From contig CAVQIP010000022.1 of the NCBI GenBank assembly GCA_963712565.1, forward strand, positions 5,830-69,829: 64,000 bases of DNA, in the 5' to 3' direction. Positions 55,676 through 64,000 of this stretch are shown here, piece by piece; positions within the stretch are counted from its first letter, which is position 1, and the number at the start of each line of letters is the position of its first letter. This stretch comes from VAZQ01 sp963712565. GTDB lineage: Bacteria; Pseudomonadota; Alphaproteobacteria; Rhizobiales; Xanthobacteraceae. The notes beneath the pieces were generated by a model. It saw only the letters and a program-made list of their open reading frames with translations, had not been told where the DNA came from and ran no database searches. The translations under genes were made by a program, and so were the position numbers.

Positions 55676-56704
55676 TCAGTTCACCGACGCGGTGATGGTC
55701 TTGAGCTGGTCGTAGAGGTCCTTGAGCGGGGCGCTCTTGGTCACCACCGACTGCGCCGCGGCGGACACCCGGCGCACGGCCTCCTCCTGGTCGGCGGGCG
55801 AGAGCTTGACGATCTTGCCGCCCTTGTCGGTCCAGGCCTTGGTGTCGGCGGCGATGCGCGCGATCTGCCATTTCGCGAGCTCGGGCTCGATCTTGGTCCC
55901 GGTCTCCAGCACGATCTTCTTCAAGTCCGGCGGCAGCCGATCGAACCAGACCTTGCTGATGAGCGACACCGACAGGATGGGCCAGAGCGCGGTATCCACC
56001 AGGTTGGGCGCGGCGTCGTAGTAACGGAAGGCCACGAACACGCCGAGCACCGAATTGACGCCGTCGATCGTGCCCTGCTGCAGCGCCGGCAGCACCTCCG
56101 GCAGCGACATCGGCACCGCCGATCCGCCGAGCGCCGCGATGGCGCTCTGTTCGCCCTCGGATGCGAGCACGCGGATGCGCTTGCCGGAGAAATCCGCGAC
56201 CTTGGCGACCGGAGCCTTGAACACGAACGACTGCATGTCGTAGGCGTGGACGCTCATCCCGACCAGGCCGCGCGCGGCCGCCACGTCGAAGATCGCCTTG
56301 CGGAACGCCGGCACGTCGACGACGTGACGCAGATGCTCCCGGTTCTTGTAGAGGCCGGCGAGCGCGGGGACCTGGAAGCGCGGATCGGCGCCGACGAACA
56401 GTTCGACCGGACCGATGGCGGCTTCGATGGTGCCGAGGCGGAGGCCTTCGGTCTGGCGCGGCGCGCCGCCGAGTTGGCTCGCGGGATAGACCCCGACGGC
56501 GATGCGGCCGTTGGTGGCCTTTTCCAGCTCGGTCTTGTAGACCTTGATGTATTCGTGCTGCAGGTCGTTGATCGTCTGGGTCGCGAACTTCATGGTGAAT
56601 TCCTGCGCCCGCGACGGCGCGGACGCGAGCATGACACCGGCCGCGACGGCCAGCGCCGGGGCGAGGAAGCGCCTCCCCTGCTCGAAAATCTCCGATCGAT
56701 GCAT
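55676..56704 (-). CDS. dctP: TRAP transporter substrate-binding protein DctP
   Basis: A 342-residue periplasmic receptor. The start at 56704 is preferred since GGAGG then has normal spacing; an ATG six bases earlier is in frame. Signal peptide to about residue 33 (APSRAQ). FATQTINDLQHEYIKVYKTE, RIAVGVYPASQLGGAPRQTE, then the substrate-binding Arg region GKRIRVLASEGEQSAIAALG with the Arg that usually salt-bridges a carboxylate, point to an organic-acid ligand. First gene of dctPQM. Confidence 0.92.
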   Translation of the reverse strand: MHRSEIFEQGRRFLAPALAVAAGVMLASAPSRAQEFTMKFATQTINDLQHEYIKVYKTELEKATNGRIAVGVYPASQLGGAPRQTEGLRLGTIEAAIGPVELFVGADPRFQVPALAGLYKNREHLRHVVDVPAFRKAIFDVAAARGLVGMSVHAYDMQSFVFKAPVAKVADFSGKRIRVLASEGEQSAIAALGGSAVPMSLPEVLPALQQGTIDGVNSVLGVFVAFRYYDAAPNLVDTALWPILSVSLISKVWFDRLPPDLKKIVLETGTKIEPELAKWQIARIAADTKAWTDKGGKIVKLSPADQEEAVRRVSAAAQSVVTKSAPLKDLYDQLKTITASVN

Positions 56705-56941
56705 GGCCATTTCCTCCCTCGCGCTGTTTTCGTCGCCGAACGGATGCTAGTCGCTTCGGTCGGGGAAATTCAACGGTCAACCTTGTCGCGCTCGGTCCCA
56801 CAACCCCAACGGGTTGAGGCCCGCCGGAGCGCGTCCGGCAGAAAAGGGCGGGCATCGCGCGGGCGCGTTGCCAGCCCCGGCATTGCGCCGCAAACTGCGA
56901 TCATTCGGCTGCAACCAGGCGCGGCCGACGGGAGGACGGCC

Positions 56942-57142
56942 GTGAAATTCCGGGTGGAGCTGGTGTGGACGGACAGCGAGCAGGGCGCCGCATCGTCGAT
57001 TTTTCTCACCGCCGACGGGCGCGTCATCCTGCAGGGGCGCGCAGTCTCGCCGCGGGAGCGCCAAGCGCTGGCGCTGCCGGCGGATGGCGACATGATCAGC
57101 GTCGATCGCAACCTCATCCGCGCCATCAAGGATATGCTCTGA
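56942..57142 (+). CDS. small conserved protein of unknown function
   Basis: A 66-residue soluble protein with a GTG start at 56942 and GGGAGGA upstream at good spacing. The chain VKFRVELVWTDSEQGAASSI continues with LTADGRVILQGRAVS and ISVDRNLIRAIKDML, a compact alpha/beta pattern with no signal peptide. I recall very similar short proteins in Hyphomicrobiales. No function is known to me. The Rieske oxygenase begins 140 bases downstream on the same strand. Confidence 0.65.
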   Translation: MKFRVELVWTDSEQGAASSIFLTADGRVILQGRAVSPRERQALALPADGDMISVDRNLIRAIKDML

Positions 57143-57282
57143 CAGCAACACCGCTTGCCCCGACATGGCCGGCTTTATGTCGGCCAGTACGAGGCACTCG
57201 CGCGATCATTCCGTTTGAAAACAGCGGCCGTGGCGAATACCATCGGCGCAAAGCACGCCCGCGCGCGCATGGAGGAAAACCC

Positions 57283-58332
57283 ATGTTCCTCAGAAATTAT
57301 TGGTACGTCGCCGGCTATGACCACGAGATCGGCCGCCGCCCGCTCGGCCGCATCATCCTGGGCGAGCCGATCGTGTTCTACCGCCTGGAGGACGGCACGC
57401 CGGTCGCGCTCGAGGATCGCTGCGCCCACCGCCACCTGCCATTGTCCATGGGCAAGCTGGTCGGCGACAGCTTGCAGTGTCATTACCATGGGCTGCGCTA
57501 CGACAAGACCGGCACCTGCGTGCGGGTGCCGGGCCAGGACATGATCCCGCGCTCGGCCAGGGTCAAAAGCTATCCGGTGGTCGAGCGCTATCATTGGCTC
57601 TGGATCTGGATGGGCGATCCCGCGCTCGCCGATCCCGACAAGATCACCGATTACCACTGGTTCGACGACCCGAACTGGGGCGCCAAGGGCCAGTATCTCC
57701 ACGTCAAGGGCAACTGGCAGCTCGTGGTCGACAACCTGCTCGACCTCACCCATCTCGCCTTCGTGCACGAGACCACGATCGGCAATTCGGCGCTGGTCGA
57801 TCAGGCGCAGGTCAAGGTGCAGCGCACGCAGGACGGCGTCACCGTCACCCGCTGGATCATCGACGCGCCGGCGCCGCCGACCTTCGTGAAGGCCGGCGGC
57901 TTCACCGGCAACGTCGACCGCTGGCAGATCATCAATTTCACCCCGCCGGCGTTCCTGCGGCTCGACGTCGGCGCCACCCCGACCGGCACCGGCGCGCCGG
58001 AAGGGCGCCGCGTCGGCGGCATCGGCATGTGGAACTTGAACGCCATCACGCCGGAGACCGAGACCACCAGCCACTACTTCTGGGGCCAGGCGCACAACTT
58101 CGACGTCGGCAACCCCAAGACCACCGACATGATCATCGAGCAGATCCGCACGGCGTTCCTCGAGGACGTCGCGGTGTTCGAGGCGCAGCAGCGCAATCTG
58201 CAGCTGATCCCCAATCCGCCGCAGACCGACATCAACGCCGACTCAGGCGTGATCCAGGCGCGCCGCATCCTCGACCGGCTCTACCAGGAGGAGCAGGCGG
58301 CGACCGCGGCGAAGATGGTGGCGGCGGAGTAA
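57283..58332 (+). CDS. Rieske aromatic-ring oxygenase (VanA-like)
   Basis: A 349-residue oxygenase component. GGAGG lies about 8 bases before the ATG. The Rieske 2Fe-2S ligands are Cys47-x-His49 (RCAHRHLPLS) and Cys66-x2-His69 (CHYHGLRYD). The mononuclear iron site appears as DLTHLAFVHETT with His157 and His162. Length and layout match vanillate O-demethylase oxygenase (VanA) and related phenoxy/toluenesulfonate oxygenases. The reductase partner (VanB) is not adjacent. With ferA-ferB in the same region, demethylation of vanillate is a plausible role, but the specificity is unproven. Confidence 0.88.
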   Translation: MFLRNYWYVAGYDHEIGRRPLGRIILGEPIVFYRLEDGTPVALEDRCAHRHLPLSMGKLVGDSLQCHYHGLRYDKTGTCVRVPGQDMIPRSARVKSYPVVERYHWLWIWMGDPALADPDKITDYHWFDDPNWGAKGQYLHVKGNWQLVVDNLLDLTHLAFVHETTIGNSALVDQAQVKVQRTQDGVTVTRWIIDAPAPPTFVKAGGFTGNVDRWQIINFTPPAFLRLDVGATPTGTGAPEGRRVGGIGMWNLNAITPETETTSHYFWGQAHNFDVGNPKTTDMIIEQIRTAFLEDVAVFEAQQRNLQLIPNPPQTDINADSGVIQARRILDRLYQEEQAATAAKMVAAE

Positions 58333-58385
58333 GCCATCACGCGAGCAAGGCGCTCGTCGTCGTCGGAGCGCGAGTCTCGCCGATC

Positions 58386-59360
58386 TCATTCCATCACCCG
58401 GTCGGCAAGCGCAAGCAGTGTCGGCGGAATTTCGAGCCCGAGCGCCTTTGCGGTCTGGAGATTGATCACCAGCTCGAACTTCGTCGGCTGCTCGATCGGC
58501 AAATCGGCCGGCTTCGCGCCTTTCAATATTTTGTCGACAAAGATCGCCGCTTTCTGAAACACGGCTTGGTAGTCGGGCCCATAAGACATGAGCCCGCCCG
58601 CCTCGACATACGCGCTGTCCTCGAACATCGCCGGAATTTTGCTGCTGTTGGCAAAATCCAGGATGCGAGCGAGATACCGCCGCGTGAATGCCTCCGCAGT
58701 AACGAGAAGCGCGTCAGGTCGCGCATTCGAAAGTTCGGCAAATGCTGCATCCAATTGCTCGAGATTGCGTGGACCGACGGGATGCAGGAAGACGTGCGAC
58801 TGATCGGCGGCCATTTTTGTTTCATGTACGCGTTTTGCCATGCCGGGATTCGATGAATCCCACAGGATCGCAAAGCGAGTAATTCCCGGAGCCAGCGTGC
58901 GAAGGATATCGAGGCGCTTGGCGCTCAGATCGGGCGCCATCAGCGAGTTGCCAGTCAGATTTCCGCCCGGCCGGGCGAGGCTCGCGACCAGGCCAACACC
59001 GACCGGATCGCTGTTGGCGCCAAGAACGATTGGGATTGTGCTGGTGGCTGTCTTGGCGGCAAACCCCGCGGGCGTCCCAGCCGTCACGATGACATCGACT
59101 TGATGGCGTACCAGCTCTGCCGCGAGATCCTTTAGGCGCTCTGGATTTCCTTCCGCAGACTTGCGCTCGATGACGACGTTTCTTCCCTCCACATATCCGA
59201 GTTCGACAAGCTTGCGCATGAAGGGCTCGGTGAAAGCCGTGCCGAGGCCTGTATCGAGCAGCCCAATTTTGAAGCGCTGCTGTGCGCGGGCTGCGAGCGG
59301 CCACGCGGCCGCCGCGCCGCCAAAAAGCGCGATGAACTCCCGCCGTCGCATGTCGAACAT
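58386..59360 (-). CDS. TrpX/YnjB-like ABC substrate-binding protein (PF04392)
   Basis: A 324-residue periplasmic receptor of the ABC_sub_bind family abundant in Bradyrhizobium. The leader has an RRREFIALFGGAAAAWPLAA twin-arginine-like motif. The mature start RFKIGLLDTGLGTAF and segments GYVEGRNVVIERKSAEGNPE and ANSDPVGVGLVASLARPGGN are family hallmarks. No permease or ATPase is adjacent. GC content appears lower than in most neighbours. The ligand is unknown. Confidence 0.9.
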   Translation of the reverse strand: MFDMRRREFIALFGGAAAAWPLAARAQQRFKIGLLDTGLGTAFTEPFMRKLVELGYVEGRNVVIERKSAEGNPERLKDLAAELVRHQVDVIVTAGTPAGFAAKTATSTIPIVLGANSDPVGVGLVASLARPGGNLTGNSLMAPDLSAKRLDILRTLAPGITRFAILWDSSNPGMAKRVHETKMAADQSHVFLHPVGPRNLEQLDAAFAELSNARPDALLVTAEAFTRRYLARILDFANSSKIPAMFEDSAYVEAGGLMSYGPDYQAVFQKAAIFVDKILKGAKPADLPIEQPTKFELVINLQTAKALGLEIPPTLLALADRVME

Positions 59361-59588
59361 GGACTCCCTCTCCTCCGGCGATCACATCTCGCCGGAGATG
59401 GGTTCGTTCGCAGGATTTCCGCATATCAGCCTGCCACAAGGCGGAGGCGAAGTCCTGGGGCAGACCTGAATTGTTCTGAATCGAGGTGAGGCGCGCTTCA
59501 CCTTGCCAACTAAATCGCGAAAGCCTTACGACATCCGTCAGCAAGTCTGGACAGCGAAGATGATCCAGACACAAGCCGGGAGGATGCC

Positions 59589-60014
59589 ATGTTGACTCGA
59601 CGAGGTTTTGCGGGTTTTGCGTCCTGCGCGCTCTGCGGAATTACGGAGTTCATTGCGACCGAAGCGTCGGCCCAGGCCGCGCCGCCGGCGGCGACCGCCG
59701 GTGTCACGCGAAAAATCCTGTCGCAGACCGACGGTCCGACGCCGGGCTACGTGACGCTGCTGGTGGAAGCGACCATCGAGGCGGGAGTGCCGGTCGCGCG
59801 GCACACCCATCCCGGCATCGAATCCGCCTATGTCATGGAAGGCGGCTTCGAGCTTCCCATCCAGGGTCAAGCGACCCGCGCCCTCAAACCCGGCGATGGC
59901 TTCCAGATACCGGCCGGAACGCCCCATGCCGGCGGCAAGCCCGGTACCGCCAAGAGCAGAATTCTCATCACCTATGTCGTGGAGAAGGGAAAGCCCCTCG
60001 CCTCTCCGGCCTGA
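59589..60014 (+). CDS. Tat-exported cupin-domain protein
   Basis: A 141-residue protein. The leader MLTRRGFAGFASCALCGITE carries a twin-arginine-like motif, and a cut near SAQA is likely. The cupin barrel follows with metal ligands His72, His74 and Glu78 in RHTHPGIESAYVMEGG and His113 in IPAGTPHAGG, so a metal-binding cupin is expected in the periplasm. Substrate and activity unknown; small exported cupins of this type are common in proteobacteria. Upstream is a short divergent space with the receptor at 58386. Confidence 0.85.
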   Translation: MLTRRGFAGFASCALCGITEFIATEASAQAAPPAATAGVTRKILSQTDGPTPGYVTLLVEATIEAGVPVARHTHPGIESAYVMEGGFELPIQGQATRALKPGDGFQIPAGTPHAGGKPGTAKSRILITYVVEKGKPLASPA

Positions 60015-60617
60015 GCACTGGTGACGTCGGCGCCTCGTTTGCTTGCCGCGGGGGTGCGCGCGGATAAATCCGAGTGCGCGCGCGCCGTCGGCGGCGCTCA
60101 TGCTCGCCCACAGCGGACATCGTTGAGGCGTTCCGGCACTTCGATTTGTGCCATGACCCGACGCCGGCGTTAGAGCGGGATGATTTTTCTTTGAGTCATC
60201 ATCCCGCTCTAAGCTTTTGTTTTGCGCGTGATCTTTTCCGAAAACCGGTTCCCACTTTTCGGGATCACGCTCTGGGACGACAGGAACTGAAGCGCGCGGT
60301 GCGCTTTTTCGGCCTTCCGACAACCTGACCAACGCTGTATGTTGTATCGACGGACGTCGAGTTCGTCCGAGAGCTGCCAACGGGACGTGCCGAAGTCCTG
60401 ATCATATACCGGCAGCGCCGATACCGTCGGCCGGCATCGCACTTCATCAGACCATCATTTTTGCGGTCTATCCGCAATTCAGGTGTTTTCGAAGGACCTG
60501 CCAGCCGTCCGCAGCAGGCTGGATTCGTGAAACGGCGGCATGCGCCTTTAGTTGATCGAAGGAGGTGGAATACGCGGCTACCGCTTCTCGCGGAGCGATC
60601 CGTTGATGGAGGGCACC
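60015..60617. other. intergenic stretch with composite RIME-like repeat
   Basis: About 600 bases without a gene. At 60060-60075 there is CGGATAAATCCG, the reverse complement of a 12-mer found at 19832. A two-part repeat occupies 60170-60270. The remainder before 60618 contains GGAGGTGGAA at about 60560 and probably the promoter of the large repeat protein. Confidence 0.45.
60170..60270. repeat. composite RIME-like repeat, two hairpins
   Basis: The first hairpin has 13-base perfect arms AGAGCGGGATGAT (60172-60184) and ATCATCCCGCTCT (60198-60210), extended by flanking TT/AA. The second has arms GCGTGATC (60226-60233) with GATCACGC (60263-60270) and CCGAAAA (60238-60244) with TTTTCGG (60256-60262). 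The first matches the arms of the repeat at 41660 and the second matches 49159-49229. This is the mosaic build described for rhizobial intergenic elements. Confidence 0.75.
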
Positions 60618-62798
60618 ATGACCACGACTCCAAGGCTTTGGAAATCCCTGACCCAGGTCAACACCTCGGACGCGCCGGTCGTGCCGGGTGGCACCAACTT
60701 CCAGGGCGACGGCCAGATCGCTGGTCTGCCGAATGGCGGTTACGTCGTCGTCTGGACGGACGACAGCTTCACGTATAACCCGCTCGGTTCGGCCATTGTC
60801 GGGCAGAGATACGATTCTGCGGGCAACAAGGTCGGTGGCGAGGTCAATCTCAGTCTGACCGGCTTTGGCGATCAGTCCTCGCCCGCGGTCACGGTCTTGC
60901 CCAACGGAAACATCGCGGTCGCGTTCGTCGATTTGAGCCCCCTCGGCGACAACGACATCGTCGTGCACGTTTTCAACCCCTCTCTGGGTTTCGTCAGAGA
61001 CTACACTATCGACACTGGGGGCCAGACCGTCGACCCGTCCCTGACTGCCTTCGCAGACGGCAGCTACGTCGTCTCCTATACGGTCGGCAGCGGGGCTGAT
61101 ACCGATATCGTCGCGCGGATCGTGAGCGCCAGCGGCGTGATGGGCGGCCAATTCGATATCGACAATCAATCCGACAATAGAAATTTCTCCGAGCTTGCGA
61201 CGCTGTCAAACGGCAACTTCGTTGTTGTCTACGAGGACGAATTTAATGGCAGTGTATCGGACCATGACATCAAGTATGGGATCTTCACCAAGACCGGCAC
61301 GCCGGTAACAGTCGGGCAATCCGTCCCCGGGGGCGACGGTGGCGGGTTTGAAACCGATCCCGATGTCGCCGCACTGCGAGATGGCGGCTTTGTCGTCGTG
61401 TGGACTGACCCCGACGGCTCTTCCCCGCCCAACATTCGGGCATCGATCCTTTCGAACACCGGCGGCCCTGTTGCCGGCGACCTTTTCGTCCATACGGCAG
61501 CGACATCAGACGGAGTCCAGAACGAGGCGAGTGTCGTGGCGCTGGCCGACGGCGGCTTCCTGGTCACCTGGGAAGACCACTCGGTGCCGTTTGCCATTCT
61601 TGTTCGCGCGCAGCGGTTCGACGCGGTCGGCCACAGGATCGGCTCCGAGTTCACGGTGAAGAATGGCGTAACGCCATTCAGCCCCGAGGCCGCCGTGCTC
61701 ACGGATGGCCGCATCGCTTATGCCCTCGGCGACGCTTCAACCGGCGACGCCGACGTCATGACCTCGATCTGGACCACCGGCTGGAACGCCGTCGCCAGCG
61801 GCGATTTCAACGGCGACGGCACCACGGACATTCTCTGGCAGAACGCCGTCGGCGGCACCAGCGAGTGGCTGATGTCGCCGAGCGGCGGCATCGCCAGCTT
61901 CCCGTTCACGCCGCCAGCCCCGGGATGGGACGTGGTTGCCACCGGCGATCTCAACGGCGACGGCACCGACGACATCATGTGGAAGAACGACGCGACCGGC
62001 TCGACCGCCGAATGGCTGATGGCGCCCACGGGCGGCGCCAGCTTGCTCGGCACGCCGGCGGTCCCGGGCTGGGACGCGGTTGCCAGCGGCGATTTCAACA
62101 ATGACGGCACCACCGACATCATGTGGAAGCACGCCGCGACCGGCTCGACCGCCGAATGGCTGATGGCGCCCACCGGCGGGGTCGGCAGCTTGCTCAGCGC
62201 GCCGCCGGTCGAGGGATGGATCGTGGTCGCCACCGGCGATTTCAACAATGACGGCACCACCGACATCATGTGGGAGCACGCAGCGACCGGCTCGACCGCC
62301 GAATGGCTGATGGCGCCCACCGGCGGGGTCGGCAGCATGCTCAGCGCGCCGCCGGTCGGGGGATGGGGCGTCGTCGCCACCGGCGATTTCAACAATGACG
62401 GCACCACCGACCTCATATGGAAGCACTCAGCGACCGGCGCGACCGCCGAATGGCTGATGGCACCCACCGGCGGCGTCGGCAGCTTGCTCGGCGGGCCGCC
62501 GGTCGGAGGATGGAACCTGATCGCCAGCGGCGATTTCAACGGCGACGGCACCGACGACGTGATGTGGCAGAACGCAGCCACCGGCGCCACCAGCGAATGG
62601 CTGATGGCCGGCGGCGGCGTGGCCAGCAACCCATTCACGCCGGCAGCGCCGGACTGGGACGTGGTCGCCACCGGCGATTTCAACGGCGACGGCATGGTCG
62701 ATTTGATGTGGCAGAACGCGCTTACCGGCGCGACCGCCGAATGGCTGATGGCGCCCGGCGGCGGCGTCGGCGCCTTCGTAGCCACGCTGATGACGTAA
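60618..62798 (+). CDS. large FG-GAP/VCBS-type repeat protein
   Basis: A 726-residue protein. GGAGGG (60608-60613) fits the ATG at 60618. No signal peptide is seen, as in many type-I-secreted proteins. Residues 1-385 are about seven loose repeats of 50-55 residues with NGGYVVVWTDD, DGSYVVSYTVG, DGGFVVVWTDP and DGGFLVTWEDH. Residues 388-726 are seven near-identical units of about 48 residues, each opening like GWDVVATGDFNNDGTTDIMW and continuing ATGSTAEWLMAPTGGVG. DxNxDGxxD is a calcium-binding FG-GAP loop, so a calcium-stabilised beta-propeller is likely. No RTX nonapeptides or T1SS genes are adjacent. Probably a surface or secreted protein; adhesion is inference. Confidence 0.82.
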   Translation: MTTTPRLWKSLTQVNTSDAPVVPGGTNFQGDGQIAGLPNGGYVVVWTDDSFTYNPLGSAIVGQRYDSAGNKVGGEVNLSLTGFGDQSSPAVTVLPNGNIAVAFVDLSPLGDNDIVVHVFNPSLGFVRDYTIDTGGQTVDPSLTAFADGSYVVSYTVGSGADTDIVARIVSASGVMGGQFDIDNQSDNRNFSELATLSNGNFVVVYEDEFNGSVSDHDIKYGIFTKTGTPVTVGQSVPGGDGGGFETDPDVAALRDGGFVVVWTDPDGSSPPNIRASILSNTGGPVAGDLFVHTAATSDGVQNEASVVALADGGFLVTWEDHSVPFAILVRAQRFDAVGHRIGSEFTVKNGVTPFSPEAAVLTDGRIAYALGDASTGDADVMTSIWTTGWNAVASGDFNGDGTTDILWQNAVGGTSEWLMSPSGGIASFPFTPPAPGWDVVATGDLNGDGTDDIMWKNDATGSTAEWLMAPTGGASLLGTPAVPGWDAVASGDFNNDGTTDIMWKHAATGSTAEWLMAPTGGVGSLLSAPPVEGWIVVATGDFNNDGTTDIMWEHAATGSTAEWLMAPTGGVGSMLSAPPVGGWGVVATGDFNNDGTTDLIWKHSATGATAEWLMAPTGGVGSLLGGPPVGGWNLIASGDFNGDGTDDVMWQNAATGATSEWLMAGGGVASNPFTPAAPDWDVVATGDFNGDGMVDLMWQNALTGATAEWLMAPGGGVGAFVATLMT

Positions 62799-62949
62799 AG
62801 GTGGAACCTGACCGAGAGCGCAGAGCCGTCGACGGGACGTGCCGAAGTCCTATTTTCTAGTGGTAGCGGCGATGAGTCGATCCAGATCGCAGGAAAGTGG
62901 ATCTCCAGCGAGCGCAACTATGTCCGCTACCTTGCCGACCTCGAGCGAA

Positions 62950-63915
62950 CTATTGCGCCTTGATGCCTGCGTCGCGGATCACCTTGCCGAGACGGTCGAC
63001 GTCGGCGGCGAGCAGCTTGGCGAACTCCTCCGGCGTGCTCGTCGTGATGTCGACCGCCTGCGCCGCGATCTTCTGCACCACCTCCGGCGCATTCGCCGCC
63101 TTGACGAATTCCTCGTTCAGCTTGCGCACGATCTCGGGCGGCGTGCCGGCGGGCGCGACGATGCCCTGCCAGATTTCCAACTCGGTACCGGGGTAGCCGG
63201 CCTCCGCCATGGTCGGCACGTCCGGCAGGGCCGCAGAGCGCTTGGTCGCGGTCCACCCGATAACCCGCAGCTTGCCGCCCTGCACCTGGCCGATTGCCGA
63301 CACGTAGGAGCTGAACAGAAAATCGACGTTGCCCGCGGCGAGATCGGTGACGGCGGGACCTGCGCCGCGGTAGGGCACGTGCACCATGTGGACGCCGGAC
63401 TTCAGCCGGAACATCTCGCCCAGGATGTGGCCGCCCGAGCCCACGCCTTGCGATGCATAGTTGAGCCCGCCCGGCTTGGTCTTGGCGAGCTCGACCAACT
63501 CCTTGGCGTTGCGCGCCGGTGAAGCCGCCGGCACGACCAGCACGCTCGGGAACGAGAACAGCGGCGTGATCGGCTGGAAATCCTTGATCGGATCAAAGCG
63601 AATGTCGGCGGAGAGCGCGGGCATGATCGCGAACAGGCCGTTGTTGGCGAGGAACAGCGTGTAGCCGTCGGGCGTGGTCTGCTTGATTGCGATCGCCGCC
63701 GGCACGCCGCCGCCCCCACCGCGGTTGTCGATCACCACGCTGGCCTTGAGATTGTCGGCAAGCTTCTGCGCGACGACGCGCGTCACCACATCGGAGCTGC
63801 CGCCCGGCGGGAATGGAACGACGATGGTGATCGGACGCGACGGATAGACCTGCGCCCAAGCGCTCGCGATGCTCGTTGCGAGAAGCACAAATGCGACTGA
63901 AAGAAACCTCTTCAT
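62950..63915 (-). CDS. Bug/TctC-family substrate receptor
   Basis: A 321-residue periplasmic receptor. The start at 63915 is preferred over an ATG 27 bases upstream because it gives a cleaner leader (MKRFLSVAFVLLATSIASAW). YPSRPITIVVPFPPGGSSDV, VIDNRGGGGGVPAAIA, VPYRGAGPAVTDLAAGNVDF and VPTMAEAGYPGTELEIWQG are family hallmarks. It is the third such receptor in the window and has no TctA/TctB nearby. The ligand is unknown. Confidence 0.9.
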   Translation of the reverse strand: MKRFLSVAFVLLATSIASAWAQVYPSRPITIVVPFPPGGSSDVVTRVVAQKLADNLKASVVIDNRGGGGGVPAAIAIKQTTPDGYTLFLANNGLFAIMPALSADIRFDPIKDFQPITPLFSFPSVLVVPAASPARNAKELVELAKTKPGGLNYASQGVGSGGHILGEMFRLKSGVHMVHVPYRGAGPAVTDLAAGNVDFLFSSYVSAIGQVQGGKLRVIGWTATKRSAALPDVPTMAEAGYPGTELEIWQGIVAPAGTPPEIVRKLNEEFVKAANAPEVVQKIAAQAVDITTSTPEEFAKLLAADVDRLGKVIRDAGIKAQ

Positions 63916-64000
63916 GTGCCCCCGCAATCGACTTTGTTTCAAAGGCAGCTGATGAACTCTAGCCGGTTTCGTTTGCCTGCGAAATGGCTGTAACGCTCGG

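Noticed and set aside
61779..62795. CRISPR-like array
   Set aside because: The regular 144-147 base repeats are in-frame protein repeats of the FG-GAP gene, without spacer/repeat alternation or cas genes.

Overview
The window is GC-rich chromosomal DNA, very probably from an alphaproteobacterium of the Hyphomicrobiales (Bradyrhizobium / Xanthobacteraceae-like). This rests on several things. There are many orphan periplasmic substrate receptors: three Bug/TctC, one TrpX-like and one Tat-exported polyamine-type. There is an Omp25/31-type porin and a HisKA_2-type sensor kinase. Short secreted proteins resemble ones I recall from Bradyrhizobium-like genomes, and RIME/REP-like palindromic repeats typical of this group lie between genes. 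I saw no rRNA, tRNA, CRISPR array, intact insertion sequence or prophage.

Layout. 1-5.0 kb: small secreted and membrane proteins, a LysE-type exporter and a secreted trypsin-like protease. 5.2-9.5 kb: a Bug receptor divergent from a BisC/TorA-type molybdoenzyme. 10.4-14.4 kb: an RlpA lipoprotein, a large periplasmic protein joining an Ig-like domain, a heme c motif and a Vgb-like propeller, a tandem universal stress protein and a collagen-like lipoprotein. 14.7-19.8 kb: a polyamine-type ABC operon with an enoyl-CoA hydratase inside it. 20-25 kb: a lone xanthine-dehydrogenase-type large subunit and a nitrate/sulfonate-type ABC operon. 25.4-31 kb: a flavin monooxygenase, an M15-like peptidase, RidA, a phosphoesterase and a receptor. 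31.2-33.7 kb: a URC1-URC4 uracil-catabolism pair. 33.8-39.3 kb: a porin, a sensor kinase, an orphan T6SS Hcp and a TPR-methyltransferase. 39.3-47.8 kb: catabolic dehydrogenases, a ferulate-type ferA-ferB pair, and two acyl-CoA dehydrogenases flanking a bacterioferritin-like protein. 48.0-49.2 kb: a small, less GC-rich island with a TIR-like protein and a possible integrase remnant. 49.4-58.3 kb: a berberine-type flavoprotein, a TPP enzyme with a Bug receptor and a TRAP transporter, and a Rieske oxygenase. 58.4-64 kb: a TrpX-like receptor, a cupin, a large FG-GAP repeat protein and a third Bug receptor.

The theme is scavenging and oxidation of organic acids and aromatic compounds: uptake systems stand beside CoA-ester, flavin, molybdenum and Rieske enzymes. 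FerA plus FerB would convert hydroxycinnamates to benzaldehydes. The TRAP operon probably feeds the adjacent TPP enzyme, and URC1-URC4 opens pyrimidine nitrogen.

A striking technical feature is at least eight single-base frameshifts inside otherwise intact conserved genes (near 8377, 23140, 23395, 30217, 33088, 44944, 48661 and 54088, with a ninth possible at 10006). In every case adding or removing one base restores a full-length family member. This looks more like leftover sequencing indels than gene decay, so those genes are annotated here at their restored extents.
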